From Psychrobacillus psychrodurans (GTDB lineage: Bacteria > Bacillota > Bacilli > Bacillales_A > Planococcaceae): DNA of 64,000 bases. The position numbers and the translations under genes were made by a program. Numbering within the stretch: the stretch's first letter is position 1; every line of letters starts with the position of its first letter. The stretch lies in the NCBI RefSeq assembly GCF_027563345.1, contig NZ_JAMKBK010000009.1, one strand, 5' to 3'. Below, one piece after another: positions 25,479 through 34,701 of the stretch. The notes under the pieces are model-generated. The model was not told the DNA's origin and did not search any database. It was given only the letters and a program-made list of their open reading frames with translations.

Positions 25479-26120
25479 ATGAAGCCAGAAATACCGAGAA
25501 TTCCTCAAGCAACTACGAAAAGACTTCCATTATATTATAGATTTTTACAAAGCTTTCATAATGCTGGGCACAAACGAGTTTCTTCGCAGGAATTGAGTGA
25601 AGCGATGAAAATCGATTCCGCAACAATTAGGAGAGATTTCTCTCATTTTGGTGCGCTTGGAAAAAAGGGTTACGGTTATGACGTTCCGACTTTACTTGAG
25701 TTTTTCCGTAAAACACTCGATCAGGATGAGGCTGCGAATGTTGCGCTCATTGGAGTTGGAAGTTTGGGAACTGCTTTTCTAAAGTATAATTTCCAAAAAA
25801 ACCATAATACAAAAATTGTCGTGGCATTCGATACAAAGGCTCCGGTAGAAGGAACGACCATAAGTGATATTCCTGTGTATCATTCGAGTGTTATGCTTGA
25901 AAAGCTAGAGGAATATGGAATTGAACTGGTCATTTTTACTTTGCCAAGTCGGTCTGCACAACAAGTAGCCGATCAATTAGAAGCTTCTTCTATTAAAGGG
26001 ATATTAAACTTTACACCAATACGTTTACAAACAACCGATGCTATCCGTGTACATACCATCGATCTTTCTGTAGAATTACAGACTCTTATTTATTTAATAA
26101 GAAATGAACTGACTGAATAA
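25479..26120 (+). CDS. rex: redox-sensing transcriptional repressor Rex
   Basis: A 213-residue NADH/NAD+ sensor. The N-terminal winged helix (about 1-75) carries DSATIRRDFSHFG, and the Rossmann domain carries GVGSLG (92-97). High NADH releases Rex from fermentation and respiration promoters. ATG has a perfect AGGAGG. A bidirectional terminator follows immediately. Confidence 0.96.
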   Translation: MKPEIPRIPQATTKRLPLYYRFLQSFHNAGHKRVSSQELSEAMKIDSATIRRDFSHFGALGKKGYGYDVPTLLEFFRKTLDQDEAANVALIGVGSLGTAFLKYNFQKNHNTKIVVAFDTKAPVEGTTISDIPVYHSSVMLEKLEEYGIELVIFTLPSRSAQQVADQLEASSIKGILNFTPIRLQTTDAIRVHTIDLSVELQTLIYLIRNELTE

Positions 26121-26124
26121 CCAA

Positions 26125-26164
26125 AAAAGCCTTTGACCATAATGCTAACAGGTCAAAGGCTTTT
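26125..26164. terminator. bidirectional terminator of rex and ydiL
   Basis: AAAAGCCTTTGACC and GGTCAAAGGCTTTT form a 14-bp stem between convergent genes. Confidence 0.92.
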
Positions 26165-26165
26165 A

Positions 26166-26903
26166 TTAATGAAAAAATAGGAACTGCATATTTGAATATT
26201 GTTTAAGAAACTGTTGAATTTCCTCACCGTAAAATTGAACTAGCACAACAAATCCATTTAATAACATATGGGAGATAATTGATGCGATAATTCGCTTTGT
26301 CTTGTAATAGATAAATGCGAATATAAATCCGGAAACCGCATATAGTAGTATGTGCGTAAAGTCAAAGTGAATAATTCCAAACACAATTGCACTTACAGAA
26401 GCGGCTACAAAGAAATTCGTTTTTGGCAACAGAGTTCCGAAAATGATTCTTCGGAATATCAGCTCCTCTAATATAGGGGCAAAAATGACAATTGAAAAAA
26501 TAGCTAATGGTACGGTATGGGCAATTTCTATAAACTGAGTTGTATTTTCTGATCCAGGATCCACACCAAATTTAAGCTCGATGCTTGCTGCAATACCCTG
26601 TCCTACAAATACTAGAAAGAAACCAGCAATTCCCCAACCGATCGTTTGGAGGGTTGAGCTTGGCTTACCATTTAGTGGCTTCAAGTAAGTCTTGTCTTTA
26701 CGGATGATTAGCAGGGTGATCAATGTAGCGATTCCCATGCTAAGAAATACCCACCAACCAGAAATGAAAAGTGCTGGATTTTCCACTCCTTTAGCTTCTA
26801 ATAGGGTATAAAGCTCTGGTAGGAACGGGACAAGTATACCTGAAGATAGTTGCATTATACAGTAAACGATTAAAATGTATATACCAGTTTTTTGTTGTTT
26901 CAT
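26166..26903 (-). CDS. ydiL: CPBP family intramembrane metalloprotease
   Basis: 245 residues, about seven to eight helices. CPBP (Abi/CAAX) motifs are present: EELIFR (E146, E147, R151), the HFDFTH segment (H179, H184), and a late SHMLLNG. Members cleave substrates in the membrane. It lies divergent to groES exactly where B. subtilis has ydiL. The substrate is unknown. Confidence 0.9.
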   Translation of the reverse strand: MKQQKTGIYILIVYCIMQLSSGILVPFLPELYTLLEAKGVENPALFISGWWVFLSMGIATLITLLIIRKDKTYLKPLNGKPSSTLQTIGWGIAGFFLVFVGQGIAASIELKFGVDPGSENTTQFIEIAHTVPLAIFSIVIFAPILEELIFRRIIFGTLLPKTNFFVAASVSAIVFGIIHFDFTHILLYAVSGFIFAFIYYKTKRIIASIISHMLLNGFVVLVQFYGEEIQQFLKQYSNMQFLFFH

Positions 26904-26986
26904 AAACAGTTTTATTCCTCTCTATATGTACCTTCTTTTCTTATTGTATCGGAAATAGAAAATAAAAGAAAAAGATAGCTTCTTAC

Positions 26987-27015
26987 TTGCAAAATGTTCT
27001 GTGATTAATTATTAT
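26987..27015 (+). promoter_or_regulatory. sigma-A promoter of groESL
   Basis: TTGCAA, 17 bases, TATTAT, with the CIRCE operator 10 bases downstream. Confidence 0.75.
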
Positions 27016-27025
27016 TATAAGTGTG

Positions 27026-27052
27026 TTAGCACTCAAAGAGTAAGAGTGCTAA
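27026..27052. promoter_or_regulatory. CIRCE operator (HrcA)
   Basis: Perfect TTAGCACTC-N9-GAGTGCTAA. HrcA binds it to repress the chaperonin operon until heat shock. Confidence 0.97.
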
Positions 27053-27090
27053 TAATATTACATTTTACTATTTTAGGGAGGTAGTTTCAC

Positions 27091-27375
27091 TTGTTAAGAC
27101 CATTAGGTGATCGTATCGTAATCGAATTAATCGAAGCTGAGGAAAAAACAGCATCTGGCATCGTACTTCCAGACTCTGCTAAAGAAAAACCGCAAGAAGG
27201 AAATGTTGTTGCTACAGGGACTGGACGAGTACTTGAAAACGGCACTCGCGTTGAACTTGACGTAAAAGAGGGAGACCGCATCATCTTCTCTAAATATTCA
27301 GGTACAGAAGTGAAATATGAAAACAACGATTATTTAATTTTACGCGAAAGCGATGTTCTAGCTATTATTGGCTAA
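27091..27375 (+). CDS. groES: co-chaperonin GroES
   Basis: A 94-residue 10-kDa chaperonin starting LRPLGDRIVIELIEAEEKTA, with the mobile-loop region and the GDRIIFSKYSGTEVKY block. It caps GroEL. The TTG start follows GGGAGGTAG. Co-transcribed with groEL 38 bases downstream under CIRCE control. Confidence 0.97.
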   Translation: MLRPLGDRIVIELIEAEEKTASGIVLPDSAKEKPQEGNVVATGTGRVLENGTRVELDVKEGDRIIFSKYSGTEVKYENNDYLILRESDVLAIIG

Positions 27376-27413
27376 TAAAACTTTGGAAAATATATTCAGG
27401 AGGTAACTAACAC

Positions 27414-29048
27414 ATGGCTAAAGAAATTAAATTCAGTGAAGACGCACGTAGCGCAATGTTACGTGGAGTAGATAAACTTGCAGATGCTGTTAAAGTAACA
27501 CTTGGACCAAAAGGACGTAACGTAGTTCTTGAGAAAAAATTTGGTTCACCACTTATTACTAATGATGGTGTAACGATTGCAAAAGATATCGAATTGGAAG
27601 ATGCATTTGAAAATATGGGTGCTAAATTAGTGGCAGAGGTTGCTTCTAAAACAAACGATATCGCTGGTGACGGTACAACAACTGCTACTGTATTAGCGCA
27701 ATCGATGATCCGTGAAGGATTGAAAAACGTAACAGCTGGTGCTAACCCAGTAGGAATCCGTAAAGGTATTGACCTTGCAGTTGCTGCTGCAGTTACAGAG
27801 TTAAAAGCAATTTCTAAACAAATCGAAGGCAAAGAGTCTATTGCTCAGGTTGCAGCTATTTCTTCAGGAGATTCTGAAGTAGGTGAACTAATTGCTGAAG
27901 CAATGGAGCGCGTTGGTAACGACGGTGTCATTACAATTGAAGAATCTAAAGGGTTCACTACTGAACTTGACGTGGTAGAAGGTATGCAGTTCGATCGTGG
28001 ATATGCATCTCCTTATATGGTAACAGATTCGGATAAAATGGAAGCTATTTTAGACAATCCATATATTTTAATAACAGATAAAAAAATCACAAGCATACAA
28101 GAAATTCTTCCTGTGCTTGAGCAAGTAGTACAACAAGGCAAACCACTTTTACTAATCTCTGAGGACGTAGAAGGGGAAGCTCTAGCTACTCTAGTATTAA
28201 ACAAATTACGTGGAACTTTCAATGCTGTAGCTGTTAAAGCACCAGGATTTGGTGACCGTCGTAAAGCGATGTTAGAAGATATCGCAGTTCTTACTGGAGC
28301 TGAAGTGATCACAGAAGATTTAGGTTTAGACTTAAAATCTGCTAACATTACTCAATTAGGTCGCGCTTCTAAAGTTGTTGTATCTAAAGATAATACTACA
28401 ATCGTAGAGGGTAACGGAGAGTCTGATCGCATCGCTGGTCGTGTAACACAAATCCGTTCTCAATTAGAAGACACTACATCTGAATTCGACAAAGAAAAAC
28501 TACAAGAACGCCTAGCTAAATTAGCTGGTGGTGTAGCTGTAGTTAAAGTCGGAGCAGCAACAGAAACAGAACTAAAAGAACGCAAGCTTCGTATTGAAGA
28601 TGCTCTTAATGCTACTCGCGCAGCAGTTGAAGAAGGTATCGTAGCTGGTGGTGGTACTGCACTAGTAAACGTATATAACAAAGTTGCCGAATTAGCAGAA
28701 ACAAAAGAAGGCGACGTAGCTACGGGTCTGAAAATTGTACTTCGTGCATTAGAAGAACCAGTTCGTCAAATCGCTAACAATGCAGGTCTTGAAGGATCTA
28801 TCGTTGTAGATCGTTTAAAACGTGAAGAAGTCGGTATCGGATTCAATGCTGCAACTGGCGAATGGGTGAATATGATCGAAGCAGGTATCGTTGATCCAAC
28901 TAAAGTAACTCGTTCAGCACTTCAAAACGCTGCATCTGTAGCAGCATTATTCTTAACTACAGAAGCAGTAGTAGCAGATATTCCAGAACCAGCAGGAGCT
29001 GGCGGTATGGGTATGCCTGACATGGGCGGAATGGGCGGCATGATGTAA
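27414..29048 (+). CDS. groEL: chaperonin GroEL
   Basis: 544 residues, full length, with GDGTTTATVLA (ATP site), VEEGIVAGGGTAL and the Gly-Met-rich C-terminal tail GGMGMPDMGGMGGMM. It folds cytoplasmic proteins in a 14-mer with GroES. AGGAGG precedes the ATG. Confidence 0.98.
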   Translation: MAKEIKFSEDARSAMLRGVDKLADAVKVTLGPKGRNVVLEKKFGSPLITNDGVTIAKDIELEDAFENMGAKLVAEVASKTNDIAGDGTTTATVLAQSMIREGLKNVTAGANPVGIRKGIDLAVAAAVTELKAISKQIEGKESIAQVAAISSGDSEVGELIAEAMERVGNDGVITIEESKGFTTELDVVEGMQFDRGYASPYMVTDSDKMEAILDNPYILITDKKITSIQEILPVLEQVVQQGKPLLLISEDVEGEALATLVLNKLRGTFNAVAVKAPGFGDRRKAMLEDIAVLTGAEVITEDLGLDLKSANITQLGRASKVVVSKDNTTIVEGNGESDRIAGRVTQIRSQLEDTTSEFDKEKLQERLAKLAGGVAVVKVGAATETELKERKLRIEDALNATRAAVEEGIVAGGGTALVNVYNKVAELAETKEGDVATGLKIVLRALEEPVRQIANNAGLEGSIVVDRLKREEVGIGFNAATGEWVNMIEAGIVDPTKVTRSALQNAASVAALFLTTEAVVADIPEPAGAGGMGMPDMGGMGGMM

Positions 29049-29098
29049 TTCATGCTACCTCCCACTTATATATCAAGGGTTTGAGAGTTTATAATGAG

Positions 29099-29149
29099 GT
29101 TAAGAGGCTATTTTGCCAGACTTTTGTCAGGCAAAATAGCCCTCTTAAC
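29099..29149 (+). terminator. first hairpin after groEL
   Basis: GTTAAGAG-GCTATTTTGCC pairs with GGCAAAATAGCCCTCTTAAC with one bulge. There is little T-run, so it may stabilise the 3' end rather than terminate. Confidence 0.6.
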
Positions 29150-29156
29150 TTTCCAT

Positions 29157-29189
29157 GAAGTCACTGGATTTTTCAGTGGCTTCTTTTTT
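29157..29189 (+). terminator. terminator of groESL
   Basis: GAAGTCACTG and CAGTGGCTTC around GATTTTT, then six T. Confidence 0.88.
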
Positions 29190-29379
29190 ATTACTTGTGT
29201 GACGTAGAGGAACAGATTCTTGCTTAGTAAAAAAATTTTACCTGCTTTTCACCTTTTGCTTTCTTTTTCCCATGAATTGAACCAGTCCAATATCAATAGT
29301 GAAACCCATTAAACGTAATTTAAACGTATTCGCGCGATGGTCAATTTATCAAGTTTTGATAAATATGGTAAAAAAGGAG

Positions 29380-29407
29380 TTGCATATTTAGATATATTTG
29401 GTATACT
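29380..29407 (+). promoter_or_regulatory. sigma-A promoter of the yclQNOP operon
   Basis: TTGCAT, 16 bases, TATACT, just upstream of a perfect Fur box. Confidence 0.6.
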
Positions 29408-29425
29408 TTGATTTGTAGTTGAAAT

Positions 29426-29440
29426 TGATAATCATTATCA
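29426..29440. promoter_or_regulatory. Fur box (perfect)
   Basis: TGATAATCATTATCA matches all 14 defined positions of the Fur consensus. It lies about 19 bases past the -10, where binding would block transcription of the siderophore operon. Confidence 0.93.
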
Positions 29441-29585
29441 TTTATTTAGGTTTTAGCTGTGCCCTATGTTAAATAGAGAAAATAGTATTTAAATTGGTAT
29501 AAATAAAACGTAGATAGTCAGTTTATCAATTCAATATGCTCTTAGTTTTTAAAATTTATAATACTTAAGAAAAGGGGTATGAGAA

Positions 29586-30614
29586 ATGGCGAAATTTAAA
29601 TTAACTGTTATTATGGCAATTTTTGTTTTAATGTTAGCGGCTTGCGGAAGTTCAAATGGTGCATCTAGTGAACCTAAGGTTACCGAATCTGAAACTAGTG
29701 GGGAGACAGAGGAATCTACTGAACCTACAACTATCGAAGTCACTGATGCTCATGGAACGGTTACGGTTCCTGTAAATCCTAAGAATGTAGTTGCTTTGGA
29801 TAATAGAACATTCGAAACTTTAGCTGATTGGGAGATTGAGTTAGCTGCTGTTCCAAAGGCGGTAATGTTAGCAGGTTCACCATATGTAACTGATGAAAAT
29901 GTTCAAGATATTGGAAATCATAGTGAACCAAACTTTGAAGTATTAGCAGCTGCAGACCCTGAACTTGTCATTGTCGGTCAAAGATTTTCTGGATATTACG
30001 AAGATATCAAAAAATTGGTACCAAATGCTGCTGTAATTGATTTAAATGTAGATGTTTCTGAGGAAGCTAGTGCACCTGGAGAAAATTTAGTGAATGGGTT
30101 TAAAGAAACTACACTTACTTTGGGACAAATTTTTGATAAAAATGAAGAAGCTGAACAATTGGTAGCTGAATTAGATCAAGCTATCGAAAAAGCTAAGTCT
30201 GCTTATAATGGAACGGATACAATTATGAGTGTTATCGTTTCTGGTGGAGATATTGGTTTCTCAGCTCCTCGCTCTGGACGTGTTTGGGGACCGCTATATG
30301 ACATTTTTGGATGGACTCCGGCATTAGAAGTTGACAATACTACTACAGATCATCAGGGTGATGAAATTTCAGTTGAAGCTATTGCACAGAGTAATCCTGA
30401 TTGGATTCTAGTATTAGACCGTGATGCTCCAATATCTGGTGAAACTGATAAAGTTCCAGCCCAGGATGTTATTGATAATTCACCTGCTCTTAAAAACACA
30501 ACGGCTGTTTCTGAAGGAAAGATTGTTTATGCACCAACGGATACTTACTTAAATGAATCAGTACAAACTTTTATAGAGCTATTTGAAAACATTGCTAATT
30601 CTTTAGCTGAGTAG
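29586..30614 (+). CDS. yclQ: petrobactin-type siderophore-binding lipoprotein
   Basis: A 342-residue lipoprotein: lipobox MLAAC (C20), a Ser/Thr/Glu-rich spacer, then a class III binding-protein fold beginning IEVTDAHGTVTVPVNPKNVV. The segment SGGDIGFSAPRSGRVWGPLYD and the downstream permease-permease-ATPase set match YclQ/FatB/CeuA receptors for catecholate/petrobactin iron complexes. First gene of a four-gene Fur-controlled operon. Ligand assignment is by family resemblance. Confidence 0.88.
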   Translation: MAKFKLTVIMAIFVLMLAACGSSNGASSEPKVTESETSGETEESTEPTTIEVTDAHGTVTVPVNPKNVVALDNRTFETLADWEIELAAVPKAVMLAGSPYVTDENVQDIGNHSEPNFEVLAAADPELVIVGQRFSGYYEDIKKLVPNAAVIDLNVDVSEEASAPGENLVNGFKETTLTLGQIFDKNEEAEQLVAELDQAIEKAKSAYNGTDTIMSVIVSGGDIGFSAPRSGRVWGPLYDIFGWTPALEVDNTTTDHQGDEISVEAIAQSNPDWILVLDRDAPISGETDKVPAQDVIDNSPALKNTTAVSEGKIVYAPTDTYLNESVQTFIELFENIANSLAE

Positions 30615-30633
30615 TGTAAAGGAGTATAAAATA

Positions 30634-31650
30634 GTGCAAAAAAATATCAATTCCGGGATTGAGAGGAATTCTCAATCCCGGTTTTATAACCACAATAGAA
30701 TATGGACAAAACCTTATATACTAGCGATTGTAATTGTCATTAGTTTAGGTATTATCTCACTATTTACTGGAGTTTATGATATACGTGGACAAGAAGATGG
30801 AATGGAAATGTTTTTCATCACTCGAGTTCCAAGAACAGTTGCACTAATGCTTACCGGAGCTGCTATAGCAATGACAGGACTTGTCATGCAACTTATTACA
30901 CAGAATCGCTTAGTTGAACCTACCACAACAGGCACGATGGAGTGGGCAGGTTTGGGTCTACTTGTTGTTTATTTATTATTTCCTGCACCAACTATAGTTC
31001 TAAGAATGACTGGTGCAATCATTTTTTCTTTTGTAGGAACGATGATTTTCTTTTTATTCATTAGAAGGGTTAGAATTCGTTCCTCTTTAATTGTCCCAAT
31101 TATTGGTTTAATGCTTGGTGCAGTCATTTCTGCAGTTTCTACTTTTATGGGTCTCTTTTTCCAAATGTCACAAGTTATTGAAAGCTGGTTTGTAGGTTCT
31201 TTTACAGCTGTTCAGGCTGGCAGATATGAATTTTTATGGATCATTGTGATCGTTACGATTCTTATTTTTATTTATGCGAATAGGTTGACTTTGGCTGGTC
31301 TAGGGGAAGATATTGCAACAAGTCTTGGAGTGAATTATAACACCCTTATTCTATTGGCTAATGGTCTTATTGCTGTTGCTGTTGGTATTGTTGCAGCTGT
31401 TATTGGAAACTTGCCTTTCCTAGGATTAATTGTCCCAAATATTGTTTCAATGATTAGAGGAGATGACCTTCGAAGTAATTTGCCTTGGGTATGCTTAATC
31501 GGAATGGGGACGATTACGCTTTGTGACATCATTTCTCGAACCATTATTATGCCTTTTGAAATTCCTGTCTCTTTAATACTTGGTTCAGTAGGTTCAGTAG
31601 TATTTATTATGATCTTATTGAGACAAAGAAAACCAAGGAGGCTAGGATGA
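30634..31650 (+). CDS. yclN: petrobactin ABC permease, YclN type
   Basis: FecCD-family permease of 338 residues with VPRTVALMLTGAAIAMTGLVMQL and GNLPFLGLIVPNIVSM motifs. The GTG start follows AAAGGAG. The first 25 residues are polar (NSGIERNSQSRFYNHNR) and their codons contain a perfect hairpin (see 30653-30685). Its stop overlaps yclO by 4 bases. Confidence 0.88.
   Translation: MQKNINSGIERNSQSRFYNHNRIWTKPYILAIVIVISLGIISLFTGVYDIRGQEDGMEMFFITRVPRTVALMLTGAAIAMTGLVMQLITQNRLVEPTTTGTMEWAGLGLLVVYLLFPAPTIVLRMTGAIIFSFVGTMIFFLFIRRVRIRSSLIVPIIGLMLGAVISAVSTFMGLFFQMSQVIESWFVGSFTAVQAGRYEFLWIIVIVTILIFIYANRLTLAGLGEDIATSLGVNYNTLILLANGLIAVAVGIVAAVIGNLPFLGLIVPNIVSMIRGDDLRSNLPWVCLIGMGTITLCDIISRTIIMPFEIPVSLILGSVGSVVFIMILLRQRKPRRLG
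30653..30685 (+). terminator. terminator-like hairpin inside the 5' end of yclN
   Basis: CCGGGATTGAGA and TCTCAATCCCGG form a perfect 12-bp stem around GGAAT, followed by TTTT. It lies within codons 7-18 of yclN. It could reduce transcription past the binding-protein gene or protect the yclQ mRNA end. Confidence 0.7.
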
Positions 31651-32708
31651 GAGCTTTAGAATATAGAAAAAAAGACAATGTTAGAATCGATTTTAGCCTT
31701 CATAATGAAAATAGATCAGCTAAGGCTTTTCGTACTAAGAAAGAGGAAAGACGCTATTGGATTTTGCTAATATCATTGACTGCTTTGGGCCTTCTTTTTT
31801 CGTATGGACTTTTAGTTTATAACAATCCGGTTCCAGTCGATTCACCTTCTTTTATCCCGGTTGTTCAAAGAAGGATCGTAGCTGTTGTTGCAATGTTTAT
31901 TGCTGCCATTTGCCACAGTTTGTCGACCGTTGCTTTTCAATCGATTACGAATAATCGGATAATAACTCCTTCTCTTTTAGGATTCGAATCACTTTACTCA
32001 ACCATTCATACGAGTACCATGTTTTTATTTGGTGCTAGTGCATTGGTGAGTTTTAGTGGTATTGGACCATTTTTTCTTCAAGTTAGTCTTATGGTCTTAT
32101 TAAGTTTAATCCTTTATGGATGGCTGCTTTCGGGAAAATATGGGGATTTACAGCTTGTGCTTTTAATTGGAATTATTATTGGAACTGGGCTGAGTACTCT
32201 GTCAGCCTTTATGAGAAAACTTCTCTCACCATCTGAATTTGACCTTTTGCAGACAAGATTGATTGGTTCTGTCAATAATGCGGATGCTGAATATTTTCCC
32301 ATTGTCATACCAATGGTCATCATTATTGCATTATTACTTTTTATTTTTTCCAAGAAATTAAATATATTATCACTTGGAAAGGATGTCTCTACTACGTTTG
32401 GCATTAAATACCAACCTAGTATCATTTATACGCTTGTATTAGTTACTGTTTTGATGTCAATTTCAACGGCTTTAGTTGGCCCTCTTACTTTCTTTGGGTT
32501 TTTAGTTGCCATTTTGAGTTATCAAGCGGCTCCAACTTATGATCACAGATATATTTTTCCAATGGCTCTTGCTATAGGGTTCTTTGTACTAACAAGTGCT
32601 TATTTTCTAATGTATCATGTATTCAATTCTCAAGCTGTTTCCGTTTTTATTGAACTGTTTGGTGGAATCGTATTTTTAATTGTAATTTTAAGGAAGAGGT
32701 CTCTATGA
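31647..32708 (+). CDS. yclO: petrobactin ABC permease, YclO type
   Basis: The second FecCD permease, 353 residues, with RRIVAVVAMFIAAICHSLSTV and LVGPLTFFGFLVAILSY. The N-terminal 35 residues are charged and cytoplasmic before the first helix. It overlaps yclN and yclP by 4 bases each, so all three are coupled. Confidence 0.88.
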   Translation: MRALEYRKKDNVRIDFSLHNENRSAKAFRTKKEERRYWILLISLTALGLLFSYGLLVYNNPVPVDSPSFIPVVQRRIVAVVAMFIAAICHSLSTVAFQSITNNRIITPSLLGFESLYSTIHTSTMFLFGASALVSFSGIGPFFLQVSLMVLLSLILYGWLLSGKYGDLQLVLLIGIIIGTGLSTLSAFMRKLLSPSEFDLLQTRLIGSVNNADAEYFPIVIPMVIIIALLLFIFSKKLNILSLGKDVSTTFGIKYQPSIIYTLVLVTVLMSISTALVGPLTFFGFLVAILSYQAAPTYDHRYIFPMALAIGFFVLTSAYFLMYHVFNSQAVSVFIELFGGIVFLIVILRKRSL

Positions 32709-33457
32709 TAAAGATTGATAATGCTAGAAAGATATATACGGATAGGGTAAAAATTGGCCCGTTGGATATTGAAATACCAAAAGCCGGTTTTACTTCTTTA
32801 ATTGGACCAAATGGTGCTGGAAAGTCTACGACACTTTTGATGATTGGAAGACTTTTGAATATGGATGAAGGTCAAATTAAGGTGGCAAATATGGATGTTT
32901 CTTCCTCAAAATCAAATGACCTAGCAAAAATTGTAACCATTTTGCGGCAAGAAAATCATTTTGTAACGAGGCTTACTGTTAGACAACTAGCTGGGTTTGG
33001 ACGTTTTCCATATTCAAAGGGAAGATTAACCAAAGAAGATGAGGAGATTATTTCTAAATATATTGATTTTTTAGATATGACTGAACTAGAAGATCGATAT
33101 TTAGATGAGCTTTCAGGCGGTCAAAGACAACGAGCTTATGTTGCAATGGTGTTGTGCCAAGAGACTGAATATGTACTATTGGATGAGCCTCTGAACAATC
33201 TTGATGTTGCTCGTTCTGTTCAAATGATGGAGTATTTGAGACATGTTGCTAATGAATTTGGAAGAACCATTCTGACTGTTATGCATGATATAAATTTTGC
33301 AGCCAAATATTCAGATAGAATTTGTGCCATGAAAGATGGACAGATTGCTGCTTTTGGAACAGTAGCAGAAATTATGGATCCAGAACTTTTGACAGATATT
33401 TTCGAAACGAGAATAGAAATTATCAAGGGTCCTTATGGGCCAATAGCTGTTTATTAG
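32705..33457 (+). CDS. yclP: petrobactin ABC ATPase, YclP type
   Basis: A 250-residue ATPase: Walker A GPNGAGKST, signature LSGGQRQRAYVAMVL, Walker B VLLDEPLNNLD, and H-loop VMHDINFA. It powers the YclN-YclO channel. It may also serve the orphan permease pair at 10435-12500, which lacks its own ATPase (inference). Confidence 0.92.
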   Translation: MIKIDNARKIYTDRVKIGPLDIEIPKAGFTSLIGPNGAGKSTTLLMIGRLLNMDEGQIKVANMDVSSSKSNDLAKIVTILRQENHFVTRLTVRQLAGFGRFPYSKGRLTKEDEEIISKYIDFLDMTELEDRYLDELSGGQRQRAYVAMVLCQETEYVLLDEPLNNLDVARSVQMMEYLRHVANEFGRTILTVMHDINFAAKYSDRICAMKDGQIAAFGTVAEIMDPELLTDIFETRIEIIKGPYGPIAVY

Positions 33458-33704
33458 TCACTAAGTTTTAGAAACAGAAGCAACTCAAAATTAAATTTTC
33501 TAAAGAAGTCGGTAATTAGTTTATTTACTGTTTCTTGCACAGATCATAATAGTTATTCTGTTTGCAATGATTAGTAGAAAGAACATTGAATCTCCTATTA
33601 GGTACTTTTTCCTGAGCTTCATAAATGTTGAAATCTGTTCAACCCATTTATTTCAAATATCAATATTAGATGGTGTGGCTACATATAATTGAGGAGGATT
33701 AATA

Positions 33705-34415
33705 ATGCAAGTATATTGGACTAAAATAAATAAGATTATTCAAGAATCGTCTGAGGTTAGAACGTACCTGCTCGATTGTCCGCAAGACTTTACATGGGAA
33801 GAAGGTTCCCACACCCACTTCGCACTGGAGGGGTTTAATACCGGAGATAAACCAAACCGCAGCCTGATTCGGCATATGTCAATCTCCACCTTACCCCATG
33901 AAGATGCGATTGGAATCACAACACGTATCAGAGAGCAATGCTCTGAGTTCAAAACTATATTAAAAAATCTTAAAGTCGGCAATGAAGTTGCAATATTTAA
34001 AACGCATTCAAATGTACCGCTGAAAAGAGAAGGGAAAAATGTTTATCTGTTGTCATCTGGTGTAGGTCTGGCAACTATCAGACCGATTGTACTTGATTAC
34101 CTGAAACGATCTGACAACGTGAATCGACTTCATTCTTTAAACATCGATTCATCAAAAGAATTCTTATTTACCGAAGTTTTTCAATCAGGACCTAATAAGA
34201 AGTTTACATCACAGTTTGTGGATAACCGTAAAGACTACTATGAAAAAGTGAAGAATCTAGCTGCAGACAACGAAGGTCTCTACTATGTTGTCGGCAGTGA
34301 CGAATTCCTCGTACAAAATATTGAATTACTGCGTGAGCAGGGCATCAAAGCGAGACAGATTATGCTCGACAAGCATGAACAACAACTGACTGAGTTTTTA
34401 TCATTCGATTTGTAA
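33705..34415 (+). CDS. FAD-binding oxidoreductase, ferredoxin-NADP reductase-like
   Basis: A 236-residue FNR-fold protein. A beta-barrel FAD part carries RHMSISTLPHED, a variant of the RxYS motif with Met for Tyr, then KVGNEVAIFKTHS, and the NAD(P) half shows LLSSGVGLATIRPIVLDYL and a late YYVVGSDEF. No iron-sulfur cysteines are present. Placement after a siderophore importer suggests electron delivery for iron release, but this is inference. The reading frame uses more G/C-ending codons than its neighbours. ATG is preceded by GAGGAGG. Confidence 0.78.
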   Translation: MQVYWTKINKIIQESSEVRTYLLDCPQDFTWEEGSHTHFALEGFNTGDKPNRSLIRHMSISTLPHEDAIGITTRIREQCSEFKTILKNLKVGNEVAIFKTHSNVPLKREGKNVYLLSSGVGLATIRPIVLDYLKRSDNVNRLHSLNIDSSKEFLFTEVFQSGPNKKFTSQFVDNRKDYYEKVKNLAADNEGLYYVVGSDEFLVQNIELLREQGIKARQIMLDKHEQQLTEFLSFDL

Positions 34416-34476
34416 AAAGAAGGACTAAGTTAAGAATGAAAACTATTCCATTTTTATAATATCGGATTACTTTAAT

Positions 34477-34520
34477 AAAAGGTCTTTCATCAGTTTGCTA
34501 AACTGTTGGGAGGCCTTTTC
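34477..34520 (+). terminator. terminator after the FNR-like gene
   Basis: AAAAGG...CAGTTT pairs with AAACTG...CCTTTT around GCT, with T-rich 3' flank. The stem has internal mismatches. Confidence 0.6.
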
Positions 34521-34701
34521 TTCGATGTTTATTGTTTCATCAGTCTGGATATTTTATTCGTTCACTATTATAGATACATAAGAAATTCAAGTCACACTTA
34601 ATCGTTGTATTTTGTTTAATCTATATGTTGGTTATTGTATTATGGATAATAGAACGACTGCCTCAACAAATATTAAAAATATAAAATTTAAGGAGACTTA
34701 C

